Shown: positions 31,522-38,796, numbered from the stretch's first letter. The stretch: DNA of 40,002 bases from Bacillota bacterium (GCA_023459335.1 JAEWUO010000029.1:1-40002), one strand, 5' to 3'. The notes: generated by a model from the sequence alone, not told the origin. Numbers and translations: made by a program.

Positions 31522-32412
31522 TTAATCCCTTCTTTTATCGCACTCAAAGAAACTTCTAAATCTTCTCAATATCGTTTCAATATTTATAGGATTATTTCCA
31601 CAATTTGGGAGAGAAAAATCATTTCCTAATTTCTCCGCTATTCTCTTTTCTAATTTCTTATCTTTTTCATTCATGTGATAAAAAATAAATAATGAACACA
31701 AGTAATTGTAAATCATTTCACGCTCTTTATTATGTCCTAATATTAGATACGCACCAACTTTTTCATGTCCATAGTAAGATGAAAAATTTGGGTTTTTTAA
31801 ATTTGGGACTTGGGTGTAGGGTTTTCCAATATCATGATTTAATACTGGATAGGAAAATAAATCCAGAACTTCCTTCTCTCCATACCAATTGAAAGTTTTA
31901 GACATATGTATATCTAAAGTTTCATTATGATGTGGATTATTTTGGTTAAATCCATCACATTTTCTTTTCATTTGATATACATTTACTTCGTTGATAATTT
32001 TTTCAATATCCTTGAATTTTGGTAAATTAAAGGCTCTTACCATAGCTAAAATTACTTCCTCAGGAACTTGTCTCCCCCTTTTTTTGTTATTCTCAAAAAG
32101 AGTTTCTATTTCCTTACAGAAAATTATATACTTAAATTCAATTTTGTGTTTGTTACAAAATTCTTCAAAAATATTTTGTGTTTTTTTAGACATTAAAGTT
32201 GTATCTAAATAAATATTTTTTTCTTTATTTTCTAAAATTCTATCATACAGAATTTTAAAAACTTCCTTTGGGTCTCCTTGTATAGCTTCATCACCATACA
32301 ATTCTTCTCTTATTTTGTCAGAACTAATATAAAAATAATCTTTATTTTTATATTTCTCATTGAAATATGTTGTTTTACCACTTGCTGGTGGTCCTATTGT
32401 TGCTATTATCAT
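31522..32412 (-). CDS. Polynucleotide kinase-like P-loop domain fused to an HD domain
   Basis: 296 aa, ATG 32412 after AGAGGAG. The N-terminal half is a T4-PNK-type kinase: Walker A 'GPPASGKTT' (residues 7-15), 'YISSDKIREELYGD', 'YLDTTLMSK', and an Arg-rich lid 'KKRGRQVPEEV'. The C-terminal half has an HD phosphohydrolase pattern: 'HHNETLDIH', 'PVLNHDIGKPYTQ', 'YGHEKVGAYLIL'. The likely role is 5'-phosphorylation of nucleic acid ends, with the HD part removing phosphates, as in repair of nuclease-cut tRNA. The substrate is inferred. Confidence 0.75.
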   Translation of the reverse strand: MIIATIGPPASGKTTYFNEKYKNKDYFYISSDKIREELYGDEAIQGDPKEVFKILYDRILENKEKNIYLDTTLMSKKTQNIFEEFCNKHKIEFKYIIFCKEIETLFENNKKRGRQVPEEVILAMVRAFNLPKFKDIEKIINEVNVYQMKRKCDGFNQNNPHHNETLDIHMSKTFNWYGEKEVLDLFSYPVLNHDIGKPYTQVPNLKNPNFSSYYGHEKVGAYLILGHNKEREMIYNYLCSLFIFYHMNEKDKKLEKRIAEKLGNDFSLPNCGNNPINIETILRRFRSFFECDKRRD

Positions 32413-32458
32413 TTTAAAAACTCCTCTTTAATTTTTATTTGTTTTTTACTACTCTTTA

Positions 32459-32487
32459 ATTATACCATAGAATTAATTGTTTGTCAA
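32459..32487 (-). promoter_or_regulatory. Promoter of the PNK-HD gene
   Basis: TTGACA (32482-32487), 17 bp, TATAAT (32459-32464). Confidence 0.85.
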
Positions 32488-32527
32488 TAGTTTTTTTATA
32501 AAAAAATTTAAAAAGTTTAATATAAAT

Positions 32528-32590
32528 GCGGCCGCTGGATATTGTAATCTTTGGATGATTTTACCTTACCCCCTATATGACCACAGTATC
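32528..32590 (-). promoter_or_regulatory. Class II upstream element, copy 2
   Basis: GCGGCCGC, GGATATTGTAATCTTTGG, TTTACCTTACCCC, TATATGACCACAGTATCC. Starts 41 bp beyond the -35 at 32487. Confidence 0.75.
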
Positions 32591-32593
32591 CAT

Positions 32594-32628
32594 AAAAAAC
32601 CTACCATATTTTACTATGGTAGGTTTTT
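32594..32628 (-). terminator. Terminator of the 32630 gene
   Basis: AAAAACCTACCATA / TATGGTAGGTTTTT. Confidence 0.85.
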
Positions 32629-32629
32629 C

Positions 32630-33232
32630 CTATTTAAAATTTATGTAATATCCTTTTGGACATATTGTACTATTTACGCCTACTGTTATATCATTTTCAT
32701 TATTTTTATGATTATCCATTAATGGTAAAATTATGTAGGTATTATTTTTTGCTGTTATATTTACCATTTCCTCTAAATAACTTTTACCAAAATCTTCTAC
32801 AATTTCAATGAAATTATAATCTTCCACAATAATTTTACAATTATCTCCACTATATATTTCATTATTACTATTCAATTTAATAGTAACATTTTTCCCAACT
32901 TTTACCACATTATTATCTTTTCCAGTTATTTCAATTCCTTTGGTTTCATGTTCAAATTCATTTTCAGTATCTACATAAATTTGACATTCACTTCCAAAAA
33001 TTACATTTATATGTTGATATTCGGCAATAAGTTCTATGTTGTCACCTAACACAAAGGTAATGTTTGTTAAAAATTCACCACTATCAAAATTATCTAATAC
33101 AATTTTGTCTAAGTCTATTACTCCTGTAAAATCACTACAATCTACTGTTACCCCTTCCTTTTCACTTATGAAAATACTTTCACTAATATCTTGTTTAAGG
33201 ATTAACTCAAGCCTTTTTAAATTTTCATTCAT
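32630..33232 (-). CDS. Beta-solenoid-like repeat protein (family member 2)
   Basis: 200 aa, ATG after AGAGGAG. N-terminal helix (MNENLKRLELILKQDISESIFI), 'GVIDLDKIVLDNFD', then repeats with Gly-Asp-Asn or Gly-Lys-Asn turns: 'FVLGDNIELIAEY', 'VIFGSECQIYV', 'ITGKDNNVVKVGKNVTIKLN', 'EIYSGDNCKIIV'. Very acidic. About half of its residues match the protein at 34169. Probably a short solenoid; acidic solenoids such as pentapeptide-repeat proteins can mimic DNA, but no such activity is shown. Confidence 0.65.
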   Translation of the reverse strand: MNENLKRLELILKQDISESIFISEKEGVTVDCSDFTGVIDLDKIVLDNFDSGEFLTNITFVLGDNIELIAEYQHINVIFGSECQIYVDTENEFEHETKGIEITGKDNNVVKVGKNVTIKLNSNNEIYSGDNCKIIVEDYNFIEIVEDFGKSYLEEMVNITAKNNTYIILPLMDNHKNNENDITVGVNSTICPKGYYINFK

Positions 33233-33278
33233 TTTTAAAACTCCTCTTTAATTTTTATTTGTTTTTTACTACTCTTTA

Positions 33279-33307
33279 ATTATAACACATTTAAAGTCTT
33301 TTGTCAA
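33279..33307 (-). promoter_or_regulatory. Promoter of the 32630 gene
   Basis: TTGACA (33302-33307), 17 bp, TATAAT (33279-33284). Confidence 0.85.
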
Positions 33308-33346
33308 GTAGTTTTTATTAAAAAATTTAAAAAAGTTAATATAGAG

Positions 33347-33407
33347 GCGGCCGCCCTATATTGTAATCTTTGGATATTTTTACCTTACCCTCTATATGAC
33401 CACAACT
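33347..33407 (-). promoter_or_regulatory. Class II upstream element, copy 3
   Basis: GCGGCCGC, TATATTGTAATCTTTGG, TTTACCTTACCC, TATATGACCACAACTACC. 40 bp beyond the leftward -35; lies between divergent promoters. Confidence 0.75.
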
Positions 33408-33467
33408 ACCTTTTTCTTCTTTGGCAATAATTGTAAATAAATAAAATAAAAAACTTTCAAAAAAGAC

Positions 33468-33496
33468 TTGACAAATACATATATATGTGTTATAAT
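33468..33496 (+). promoter_or_regulatory. Promoter of the HAD phosphatase gene
   Basis: TTGACA, 17 bp, TATAAT, extended -10. Confidence 0.85.
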
Positions 33497-33542
33497 TAAA
33501 GAGTAGTAAAAACACAAAATAAATTTGAAAGAGGTTTTGAAG

Positions 33543-34034
33543 ATGAAATACAATAGAAAAGTATTAAATTTTGATATGGATGGTACTATTGCCAATCTAT
33601 ACCAAATGGAAAATTGGTTGGAGTTGCTAGAAAAAGAAAAATTGGATTTTTCCTTAGCAAAACCAATTTTCAACGATAATTTTATAAATAAAATTATCGA
33701 ACTAAAGAAAAAAGGTTTTTACATCCAAATTATTACATGGTTGCCTCACTCTACATCAATAGAGTATCAGTCAACGGTTTCCAGACAAAAACTGGGATGG
33801 ATTAGGAAATACTTTCCTATAGTAGACGCTTACTATATTTTACCATATGGTAAAAACAAAGCAAGTGTTTGTAACAGATACGATTTGAATTTTCTAATTG
33901 ATGATAATGTAGAGGTTGTCAATTCTTGGAATGAAAGTTTCAAAGATAAAAATATTGAGACTTTGGGAATTTTAACAAATTCTTCTAGTGAAGCTTTGGA
34001 TGAAATTGTTAATGAATTGTTAGGTATATTTTAG
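33543..34034 (+). CDS. HAD-superfamily phosphatase (5'-nucleotidase-like)
   Basis: 163 aa from ATG 33543 (AGAGG upstream). 'VLNFDMDGTIANLY' is the HAD motif I (nucleophile Asp and DxDGT). 'YIQIITWLPHSTS' fits motif II (T), the Lys in 'LPYGKNKAS' motif III, and 'NFLIDDNVEVVNSW' motif IV (DD). The size and a small cap suit 5'(3')-deoxyribonucleotidase-like enzymes of phages. It could act in nucleotide turnover or, with the PNK-HD protein, in end processing. Confidence 0.75.
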   Translation: MKYNRKVLNFDMDGTIANLYQMENWLELLEKEKLDFSLAKPIFNDNFINKIIELKKKGFYIQIITWLPHSTSIEYQSTVSRQKLGWIRKYFPIVDAYYILPYGKNKASVCNRYDLNFLIDDNVEVVNSWNESFKDKNIETLGILTNSSSEALDEIVNELLGIF

Positions 34035-34041
34035 GAGAAAT

Positions 34042-34078
34042 AAGTGCCAGTCAATAGAGACTGGCATTTATTTTTATT
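34042..34078 (+). terminator. Terminator of the HAD gene
   Basis: AAGTGCCAGTC / AGACTGGCATTT followed by a T-rich run. Confidence 0.85.
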
Positions 34079-34127
34079 TTTTTATTGGATAATTTTTCCT
34101 TTATTACTGTATGACCATAGTATCCAT

Positions 34128-34163
34128 AAAAAACCTTACCACAGTTTCCCATGGTAAGATTTT
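34128..34163 (-). terminator. Terminator of the 34169 gene
   Basis: AAAACCTTACCA / TGGTAAGATTTT. A half-site TATGACCATAGTATCC lies just beyond (about 34110). Confidence 0.8.
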
Positions 34164-34168
34164 ATAAT

Positions 34169-34774
34169 TTATTTACACATTATATTATAACCTTTTGAAT
34201 ATACATAACTGTTTTTATTAACAGTTATATTTTTTTCTGTTTTACTATTCATTCCCATTGGTAAAATTATGCGACTATCTAGTCCTGCTATTATATTAAT
34301 TTTACCATCGACATAATCTTTTCCAACCTCACTAACAATTTCAATGAAATTATTATTGTTTACGATAATTTCGCAATTATCGTTTGTATAAATTTCATTG
34401 TTATTATTTAAATTAATAATACTGTTTTTTCCAGTTTTTACAACATTATTATCTTTACCAATTAATCTCACTTCGGTTTGTTCTGTTTGTTCTTCTTCGG
34501 GCTCTTCTGTATTTAGATATATTAAACAATCTGAACCAAAGTTAATATTAATTTTTTGATATTCTGCAATAAGTTCTGTATTATCGCCTAAAACAAAAGT
34601 ACTATTTGTTAAAAATTTATTATCGTCAAAGTCGTCAAGTAGTATTTTATCTAAATCTATTACTCCTCTAAAATTTTTACAGTCTACTTTTATTTTTCCC
34701 TCCTTTTCTTCTACAATTATTTTTTCACTTACCTCTTGTTTAAGTATTAGTTCAAATCTTTTTAATTCATTCAT
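34169..34774 (-). CDS. Beta-solenoid-like repeat protein (family member 3)
   Basis: 201 aa, ATG after AAAGGAG. Closest to the 32630 protein: 'MNELKRFELILKQEVSEKII', 'FRGVIDLDKILLDDFD', 'TNSTFVLGDNTELIAEYQKI', 'LIGKDNNVVKTGKN', 'NNNEIYTNDNCEIIV'. It has an acidic insert (EEPEEEQTEQTE) where member 2 has ENEFEHETK. Two diverged copies, each with its own promoter, suggest selection for variety. Confidence 0.65.
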   Translation of the reverse strand: MNELKRFELILKQEVSEKIIVEEKEGKIKVDCKNFRGVIDLDKILLDDFDDNKFLTNSTFVLGDNTELIAEYQKININFGSDCLIYLNTEEPEEEQTEQTEVRLIGKDNNVVKTGKNSIINLNNNNEIYTNDNCEIIVNNNNFIEIVSEVGKDYVDGKINIIAGLDSRIILPMGMNSKTEKNITVNKNSYVYSKGYNIMCK

Positions 34775-34819
34775 TTTTAAAAACTCCTTTAAAATTTATT
34801 TGTTTTTTATTACTCTTTA

Positions 34820-34848
34820 ATTATACCATAGTTCTAATAGTTTGTCAA
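34820..34848 (-). promoter_or_regulatory. Promoter of the 34169 gene
   Basis: TTGACA (34843-34848), 17 bp, TATAAT (34820-34825). Confidence 0.85.
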
Positions 34849-34897
34849 GTAGTTTTTAAAAGTTTTTTAAAAGTTTTTTAAAAAGTTCGTTATAAAT

Positions 34898-34960
34898 GCG
34901 GCCGCTGGATATTGTAATCTTTGGGTAATTTTACCTTACCCTCCTATATGACCATAGTAT
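34898..34960 (-). promoter_or_regulatory. Class II upstream element, copy 4
   Basis: GCGGCCGC, GGATATTGTAATCTTTGG, TTTACCTTACCC, TATATGACCATAGTATCC. 50 bp beyond the -35. Confidence 0.75.
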
Positions 34961-34999
34961 CCAAAATACGCCTTTCCAAAAATTACCAATAAAAATGCA

Positions 35000-35036
35000 A
35001 GAAAAAGGGAGATTTTACTCTCCCCATTTTCTTACA
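35000..35036 (-). terminator. Likely terminator of the 35032 gene
   Basis: AAGAAA and GGGAG segments pair with CTCCCC and TTTTCTT across about 35 bp, overlapping the stop; weaker than the others. Confidence 0.5.
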
Positions 35037-35478
35037 AAGTTTCCATTATTTCATCAACAGTTTCGGCAACTTCTTCCAATACTTCTTCAACAGTTTCTTC
35101 CACTTCGGCAACTTCCTTTTTCTTCCCCTTTCCAATTTTCTTTAGCTTATCTTCTTTTGCTTTTGCTTTTGCTTCAGCCTCTTTTTCTTTTATTGCCACT
35201 TCTTCCAAAAAGTTCTTGTTTAGTACAAAAGGGTCGCTTTCACCCTTCTTATTTGGATTGAAATTCATACAGGAGAATTTCACCTTTACATAAGTGTCAA
35301 GAGACTTTTCCTCACTTACTGGCACTTCTATTTGGATGGCATATTCGTTCTTGCCGATTAAAATGCAATTATCAAGTTCTTCCATTTTGAATTCATCAAT
35401 TGCATTTTTTACAGCTATTGACATTCTTTGACTTTCCTTCATTAATTTCAATTCTTCTAACATTTTTTTCTTATCCAT
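35032..35478 (-). CDS. 148-aa protein with Lys/Ala linker and acidic tail
   Basis: Start ATG 35478 (MDKKKMLEELKLMKESQRM); the in-frame TTG at 35514 lies in the leader hairpin AACTTTAAAAGTT and is unlikely. The first ~95 residues look like a small folded domain ('NCILIGKNEYAIQIEVPVSEEKSLDTYVKVKFSCMNF'). A Lys/Ala/Glu linker and a Glu/Val-rich acidic tail follow. Such acidic tails are seen in phage single-stranded-DNA-binding proteins, but the domain is too small to claim this. Confidence 0.55.
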   Translation of the reverse strand: MDKKKMLEELKLMKESQRMSIAVKNAIDEFKMEELDNCILIGKNEYAIQIEVPVSEEKSLDTYVKVKFSCMNFNPNKKGESDPFVLNKNFLEEVAIKEKEAEAKAKAKEDKLKKIGKGKKKEVAEVEETVEEVLEEVAETVDEIMETL

Positions 35479-35552
35479 TTTAAACCAACTTTCTGCAACT
35501 TTTAAAGTTGCCAATTTTTTTAATTTTTATTTTGTAGTTTTACTACTCTTTT

Positions 35553-35581
35553 ATTATATCATATTTAAAGAAGTTTGTCAA
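35553..35581 (-). promoter_or_regulatory. Promoter of the 35032 gene, proximal
   Basis: TTGACA (35576-35581), 17 bp, TATAAT (35553-35558). Confidence 0.85.
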
Positions 35582-35647
35582 GTCTTTTTTAAAACTTTTT
35601 TTAAAACTTTTTTATGATTTTTTCAAGTAGTGTTTTACTACTCTTTT

Positions 35648-35676
35648 ATTATATCATATTGTAATATAAAAGTCAA
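35648..35676 (-). promoter_or_regulatory. Promoter of the 35032 gene, distal
   Basis: TTGACT (35671-35676), 17 bp, TATAAT (35648-35653); its leader starts AGTAGTAAAACACTACT, a hairpin. One of few genes here with two promoters. Confidence 0.8.
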
Positions 35677-35720
35677 TAGTTTTTTTATAAATAAATTGAA
35701 AAACTTTTTTTAATTTTATA

Positions 35721-35749
35721 TTGACAAACCTATTTATATATGATATAAT
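35721..35749 (+). promoter_or_regulatory. Promoter of the exonuclease gene
   Basis: TTGACA, 17 bp, TATAAT. Leader hairpins: AGTAATCAATAGATTACT and ACAACTTTAAGTTGT. Confidence 0.85.
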
Positions 35750-35814
35750 AGAATAGTAATCAATAGATTACTTAATAAATGTGACAACTTTAAGTTGTAG
35801 GAAGAGGTTTAAGA

Positions 35815-36516
35815 ATGCAAGATAAGAAAAAAAAATTTATGGTGCTTGACGTTGAAGGTCAAGCGACGTGTCAACCATATGATATTGGTTACATTATAGG
35901 AGATAAGGAGGGAAATGTAAAGAGGCGAAGGAGTTTTGCTTTATTGGAATTTATGCCAATAAATGCAGAACACTCTAAAAAGATAGAGGTCTGCAAATTA
36001 ATGACAAGCGTAAATCATGAATCTATATTACTTGACAAAAATCAAGTTAAGTGGAAAAAGGTTACAAGAGAACAATTCATGAAAATCTTTTTCCAAGATA
36101 TTGAAGACTTTGATATTGGTGAAATTTGGGCGGCCAATGTTAAGTTTGATAAGGGTAGCTTATCAAGATTATTGACAAATGAAGAGTTTGGTTTTTTATG
36201 TAAGAAGGTGGAATTTATGGATATATTAGAGGCTATAACTCAAACAAGGTTGTTGACTCAAAAATATTTAAAATTTTGCAAAGAAAACAGTTTCTTAACA
36301 GATAAAGGAAACTTTCAATATAAGGTTGAAGTAGTTTATCGATATCTTACAAATAATGTAACTTTTGTAGAGGAGCACACGGGATTAAGCGATGTCATTG
36401 TAGAATATGACATATTAAGAACTGCCATGAAAAGCGGTAAAAAATACAGGGAAAAATTAAAAAGTCCAATATGGAAAATTTTAAAAGATTTTGCCACAGA
36501 AAAGGGGGTTATATAA
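35815..36516 (+). CDS. DEDDh-type 3'-5' exonuclease
   Basis: 233 aa, ATG after AAGAGG. 'MVLDVEGQATCQPYDIGYII' holds ExoI (D-x-E), 'IWAANVKFDKGSL' fits ExoII (Asp), and 'EEHTGLSDVIVEYDIL' is a clear ExoIII H-x4-D motif. The fold is that of DnaQ/RNase T. It may act on DNA or RNA; a role in nucleotide salvage, repair or counter-defence is open. Coupled to the 51-aa gene downstream (TAATG). Confidence 0.75.
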   Translation: MQDKKKKFMVLDVEGQATCQPYDIGYIIGDKEGNVKRRRSFALLEFMPINAEHSKKIEVCKLMTSVNHESILLDKNQVKWKKVTREQFMKIFFQDIEDFDIGEIWAANVKFDKGSLSRLLTNEEFGFLCKKVEFMDILEAITQTRLLTQKYLKFCKENSFLTDKGNFQYKVEVVYRYLTNNVTFVEEHTGLSDVIVEYDILRTAMKSGKKYREKLKSPIWKILKDFATEKGVI

Positions 36517-36671
36517 TGGTAAAATACACCAAAGGAAGTGTGACGGTAGAAATTACCAAAGAACAATTCAGAAACCTTACCACTTATTGGAAGGCTCAGG
36601 CGGCAAGACGGAAAAGATTGGAAAAGACAGTAATTGGAAAAGAAATAGTGAAAAAGGAAGGATTGAGATAA
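36516..36671 (+). CDS. 51-aa basic protein coupled to the exonuclease
   Basis: ATG 36516 overlaps the previous stop, with AAGGGGG upstream. Sequence MVKYTKGSVTVEITKEQFRN continues with a basic helix (KAQAARRKRLEK). Probably nucleic-acid binding; unknown family. Confidence 0.6.
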   Translation: MVKYTKGSVTVEITKEQFRNLTTYWKAQAARRKRLEKTVIGKEIVKKEGLR

Positions 36672-36709
36672 AATGGAAAAGGGAGAAATCCCTTTTCTTT
36701 CCATTTTTT
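36670..36709 (+). terminator. Terminator of the exonuclease operon
   Basis: AAAATGGAAAAGGGA pairs with TCCCTTTTCTTTCCATTTT (one bulge); T-rich end. Confidence 0.85.
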
Positions 36710-36802
36710 ATTGGTATTTTTTGGGAATGGTTTTTTGTGGTTACTATGGTCATACTACAACCAAAGGAAAATAAAGGAAATAAAAAAACTTTAAAAAAAG
36801 AC

Positions 36803-36831
36803 TTGACAAACAATATGAAATGTGTTATAAT
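36803..36831 (+). promoter_or_regulatory. Promoter of the 36878 gene
   Basis: TTGACA, 17 bp, TATAAT, extended -10. A TATGGTCAT at about 36746 faces it. Confidence 0.85.
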
Positions 36832-36877
36832 TAAAGAGTAGTAAAACACAAAATAAATTTGAAAAGAGGTTTTAAAA

Positions 36878-37192
36878 ATGGAAAAAGAAAAAAAATACAC
36901 GGTGGAATATACCGAAGTAATCACAAAGAAAAAAATATTCACTAAAAAGGAGATAGAAGTGGCGAAGGAACAAATAATAAAAGATAGAATTTACCATTCT
37001 CTTCAAGAGACCGAAGGGAAGGCAAATCTAGAGAGAATAGAAAAAATTTCCCAAGATATAATGAATGAATTTACAGAAGAAGAAATTATGCAAACGTTGG
37101 AATATCTTTTTTATAAAAATATGTTTATAAGAGAAGGGGCAAAAGTTCTTGAAGAGGTTCTCGAAGAAGTGGAATTCCACATAGTAGGATAA
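36878..37192 (+). CDS. Helical protein, convergent paralogue 1
   Basis: 104 aa, ATG after AGAGG. Order: beta strand 'YTVEYTEVITKKKIF', helix 'TKKEIEVAKEQIIKDRIYHSLQETE', 'EFTEEEIMQTLEYLFYKN', acidic strand 'EVLEEVEFHI'. The gene at 37343 on the other strand has the same plan. Function unknown. Confidence 0.6.
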   Translation: MEKEKKYTVEYTEVITKKKIFTKKEIEVAKEQIIKDRIYHSLQETEGKANLERIEKISQDIMNEFTEEEIMQTLEYLFYKNMFIREGAKVLEEVLEEVEFHIVG

Positions 37193-37206
37193 GCTTTTAC
37201 TTAATT

Positions 37207-37236
37207 TGGATTATCATGGTAAAACATGATAATCCA
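37207..37236 (+). terminator. Terminator of the 36878 gene
   Basis: TGGATTATCATG / CATGATAATCCA, 12-bp stem, then TCTTTTTACTTTTTT. Confidence 0.9.
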
Positions 37237-37296
37237 TCTTTTTACTTTTTTACTGGGAAAATTTCCCCTTGGTGAAGTATGACCGTAAATGGACAA

Positions 37297-37326
37297 AAAA
37301 GGAGTGGAATTAATCTCCACTCCTTT
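37297..37326 (-). terminator. Terminator of the 37343 gene
   Basis: AAAAGGAGTGGA / TCCACTCCTTTT. Confidence 0.85.
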
Positions 37327-37342
37327 TATTATTACGTGAAAA

Positions 37343-37654
37343 TTAATCCCACATATCTTCCTCTATAGTTACACTAACTTCCATAATTTCGCAACTTACT
37401 TCTTCTTTAACCTCAAAATTGATTTCATTAAAAACAATTTTTTCCATTTTCTCACAAATATCATCTTCGGAAATTTCTTCCATTAACAATTTTTCGAGTT
37501 TATCTTCCAATTCATCCATCTCTGTTTCTGTTTCTTTTATTAACTTGTTGATTCTATCCTTTAAAATACTTTTTTTACACAAAAGTATTTCCTCTTTTGT
37601 CGCATATCTTTCTTTAATTACCTCCTCTTTAACTGTAATTATAAATTCATTCAT
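37343..37654 (-). CDS. Helical protein, convergent paralogue 2
   Basis: 103 aa, ATG after AAAGGAG. Strand 'FIITVKEEVIKERYATKEEI' , helix 'LLCKKSILKDRINKLIKETE', 'EISEDDICEKMEKIVFNE', acidic strands at the end. Shares 'KDRI', 'KETE' and the 'E(F/I)(T/S)E(E/D)(E/D)I' block with the 36878 protein, pointing to an inverted duplication that diverged. Confidence 0.6.
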   Translation of the reverse strand: MNEFIITVKEEVIKERYATKEEILLCKKSILKDRINKLIKETETEMDELEDKLEKLLMEEISEDDICEKMEKIVFNEINFEVKEEVSCEIMEVSVTIEEDMWD

Positions 37655-37704
37655 TTTAAAAACTCCTTTTTATTTAATTTGTTTTGTGTTTTTACTACTC
37701 TTTA

Positions 37705-37733
37705 ATTATACCATAGATAAAGAAGTTTGTCAA
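37705..37733 (-). promoter_or_regulatory. Promoter of the 37343 gene
   Basis: TTGACA (37728-37733), 17 bp, TATAAT (37705-37710). Confidence 0.85.
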
Positions 37734-37782
37734 TAGCTTTTTGAAAGTTTTTTATTTCCTTAGGTTACTTTATGAAAGCGAC

Positions 37783-37835
37783 TTATATTGTAATCTTTGG
37801 GTAATTTTTCCGTATTTGAAGTATGACCACACCAT
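37783..37835 (-). promoter_or_regulatory. Class II upstream element, copy 5 (no GCGGCCGC)
   Basis: TATATTGTAATCTTTGGGTA, TTTTTCCG, TATGACCACACCATCC; the GC block is replaced by GAAAGCGAC. Confidence 0.65.
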
Positions 37836-37841
37836 CCACAA

Positions 37842-37870
37842 AAAGGAACTACCATGTTTTACCATGGTAG
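37842..37870 (-). terminator. Terminator of the 37881 gene
   Basis: CTACCATG / CATGGTAG followed on the minus strand by TTCCTTTTTG. Confidence 0.75.
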
Positions 37871-37880
37871 CTTTAGTTTA

Positions 37881-38177
37881 TTACACTATTTCTTCATCCT
37901 CTATTTCCCAAAAAGAAGGAAGAGTTTTTTCATTACAAAAACTATAAAAATTACAATCTTCACAAGTTGAATTCATAATGCAGTAATCATGAATTGAGAC
38001 AATAGCTTCAATAACCATCTTTTTCCCATTTGTTGGGATTATCCAACCACAAGGACATTTCACGTTTAGACAATTTTCATAATGTTCGCATTTATCACTA
38101 CACTTTCCACAAATTGGGAGTGTAGAACTTATTCCACAGTTATTTTTAATTATTTTCATCGCTCTTTTAATATCCAT
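37881..38177 (-). CDS. Cysteine-rich 98-aa protein
   Basis: ATG 38177 after AAAGGAG. Thirteen cysteines, arranged as 'ICGKCSDKCEHYENCLNVKCPCGW' in the first half and 'DYCIMNSTCEDCNFYSFCNEK' near the end; both look like metal-binding C-x2-C / C-x3-C clusters. It could bind zinc or an iron-sulphur cluster. The gene lies downstream of 38276 without a terminator between them, so it can also be read from the 38768 promoter. Confidence 0.6.
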   Translation of the reverse strand: MDIKRAMKIIKNNCGISSTLPICGKCSDKCEHYENCLNVKCPCGWIIPTNGKKMVIEAIVSIHDYCIMNSTCEDCNFYSFCNEKTLPSFWEIEDEEIV

Positions 38178-38222
38178 TTTAAAAACTCCTTTTTATTTAA
38201 TGTTTGTTTTTACTACTCTTTA

Positions 38223-38251
38223 ATTATACTATAGATAAAGAAGTTTGTCAA
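38223..38251 (-). promoter_or_regulatory. Promoter of the Cys-rich gene
   Basis: TTGACA (38246-38251), 17 bp, TATAAT with TAG instead of TGG before it. Confidence 0.85.
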
Positions 38252-38275
38252 GTCTTTTTAAAAAATTTTTTAAAA

Positions 38276-38722
38276 TTAAAAATCTAACCAATAATTATTA
38301 TCTTCATAATAACAATAACAATAATAATCATCATTTTCTTTATTAAAAGAATTACATTTTTCATCTTCCAATTTTTCTTTATTAAATTCTACTCCCTCCT
38401 TTTTAAAGAAACTTTTAACATATTTAGGAATTTCACTTTTTTCATTTAATTTTGGAAATTTTTTCAATACTTTTGGTTTTGCTTTCGTCCAATCATCGAT
38501 TACAATAAGTACCATCCCACTATTTATAGCTTCTTCCCACTCTTTTATTAATTTAATCTCCCCATTATCAAGTATTTCATATACTTCAAAATGGTAATTA
38601 ACTTTACTTTTTTTATACCATTCCTTCCAATCTTCTACAATAACAATTGGTTGTTTGTCACATTCGCATTCATACCCATCTTGTAGGGGTTCGCTTTTTA
38701 CTATTAAATGTTTTTTATTCAT
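38276..38722 (-). CDS. Hypothetical acidic 148-aa protein
   Basis: ATG 38722 after AAAGGAG. 'CECDKQPIVIVEDWKEWYKKSKVNYHFEVYEILDNGEIKLIKEWEEAINSGMVLIVIDDWTKA' forms an alpha/beta-looking domain; the tail (NDDYYCYCYYEDNNYWLDF) is rich in Asp, Tyr and Cys. Function unknown. Confidence 0.6.
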   Translation of the reverse strand: MNKKHLIVKSEPLQDGYECECDKQPIVIVEDWKEWYKKSKVNYHFEVYEILDNGEIKLIKEWEEAINSGMVLIVIDDWTKAKPKVLKKFPKLNEKSEIPKYVKSFFKKEGVEFNKEKLEDEKCNSFNKENDDYYCYCYYEDNNYWLDF

Positions 38723-38767
38723 TTCAAAAACTCCTTTTTATTTAATGTTTGTTTTTACTACTCTTTA

Positions 38768-38796
38768 ATTATACCATAGATAAAGAAGTTTGTCAA
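38768..38796 (-). promoter_or_regulatory. Promoter of the 38276 gene
   Basis: TTGACA (38791-38796), 17 bp, TATAAT (38768-38773). Back-to-back with the rightward promoter at 38831. Confidence 0.85.

Noticed and set aside
36491..36841. 116-aa plus-strand frame overlapping the 51-aa gene
   Set aside because: Runs through the terminator hairpin and the next promoter; the 51-aa frame has the coupled start and better composition.
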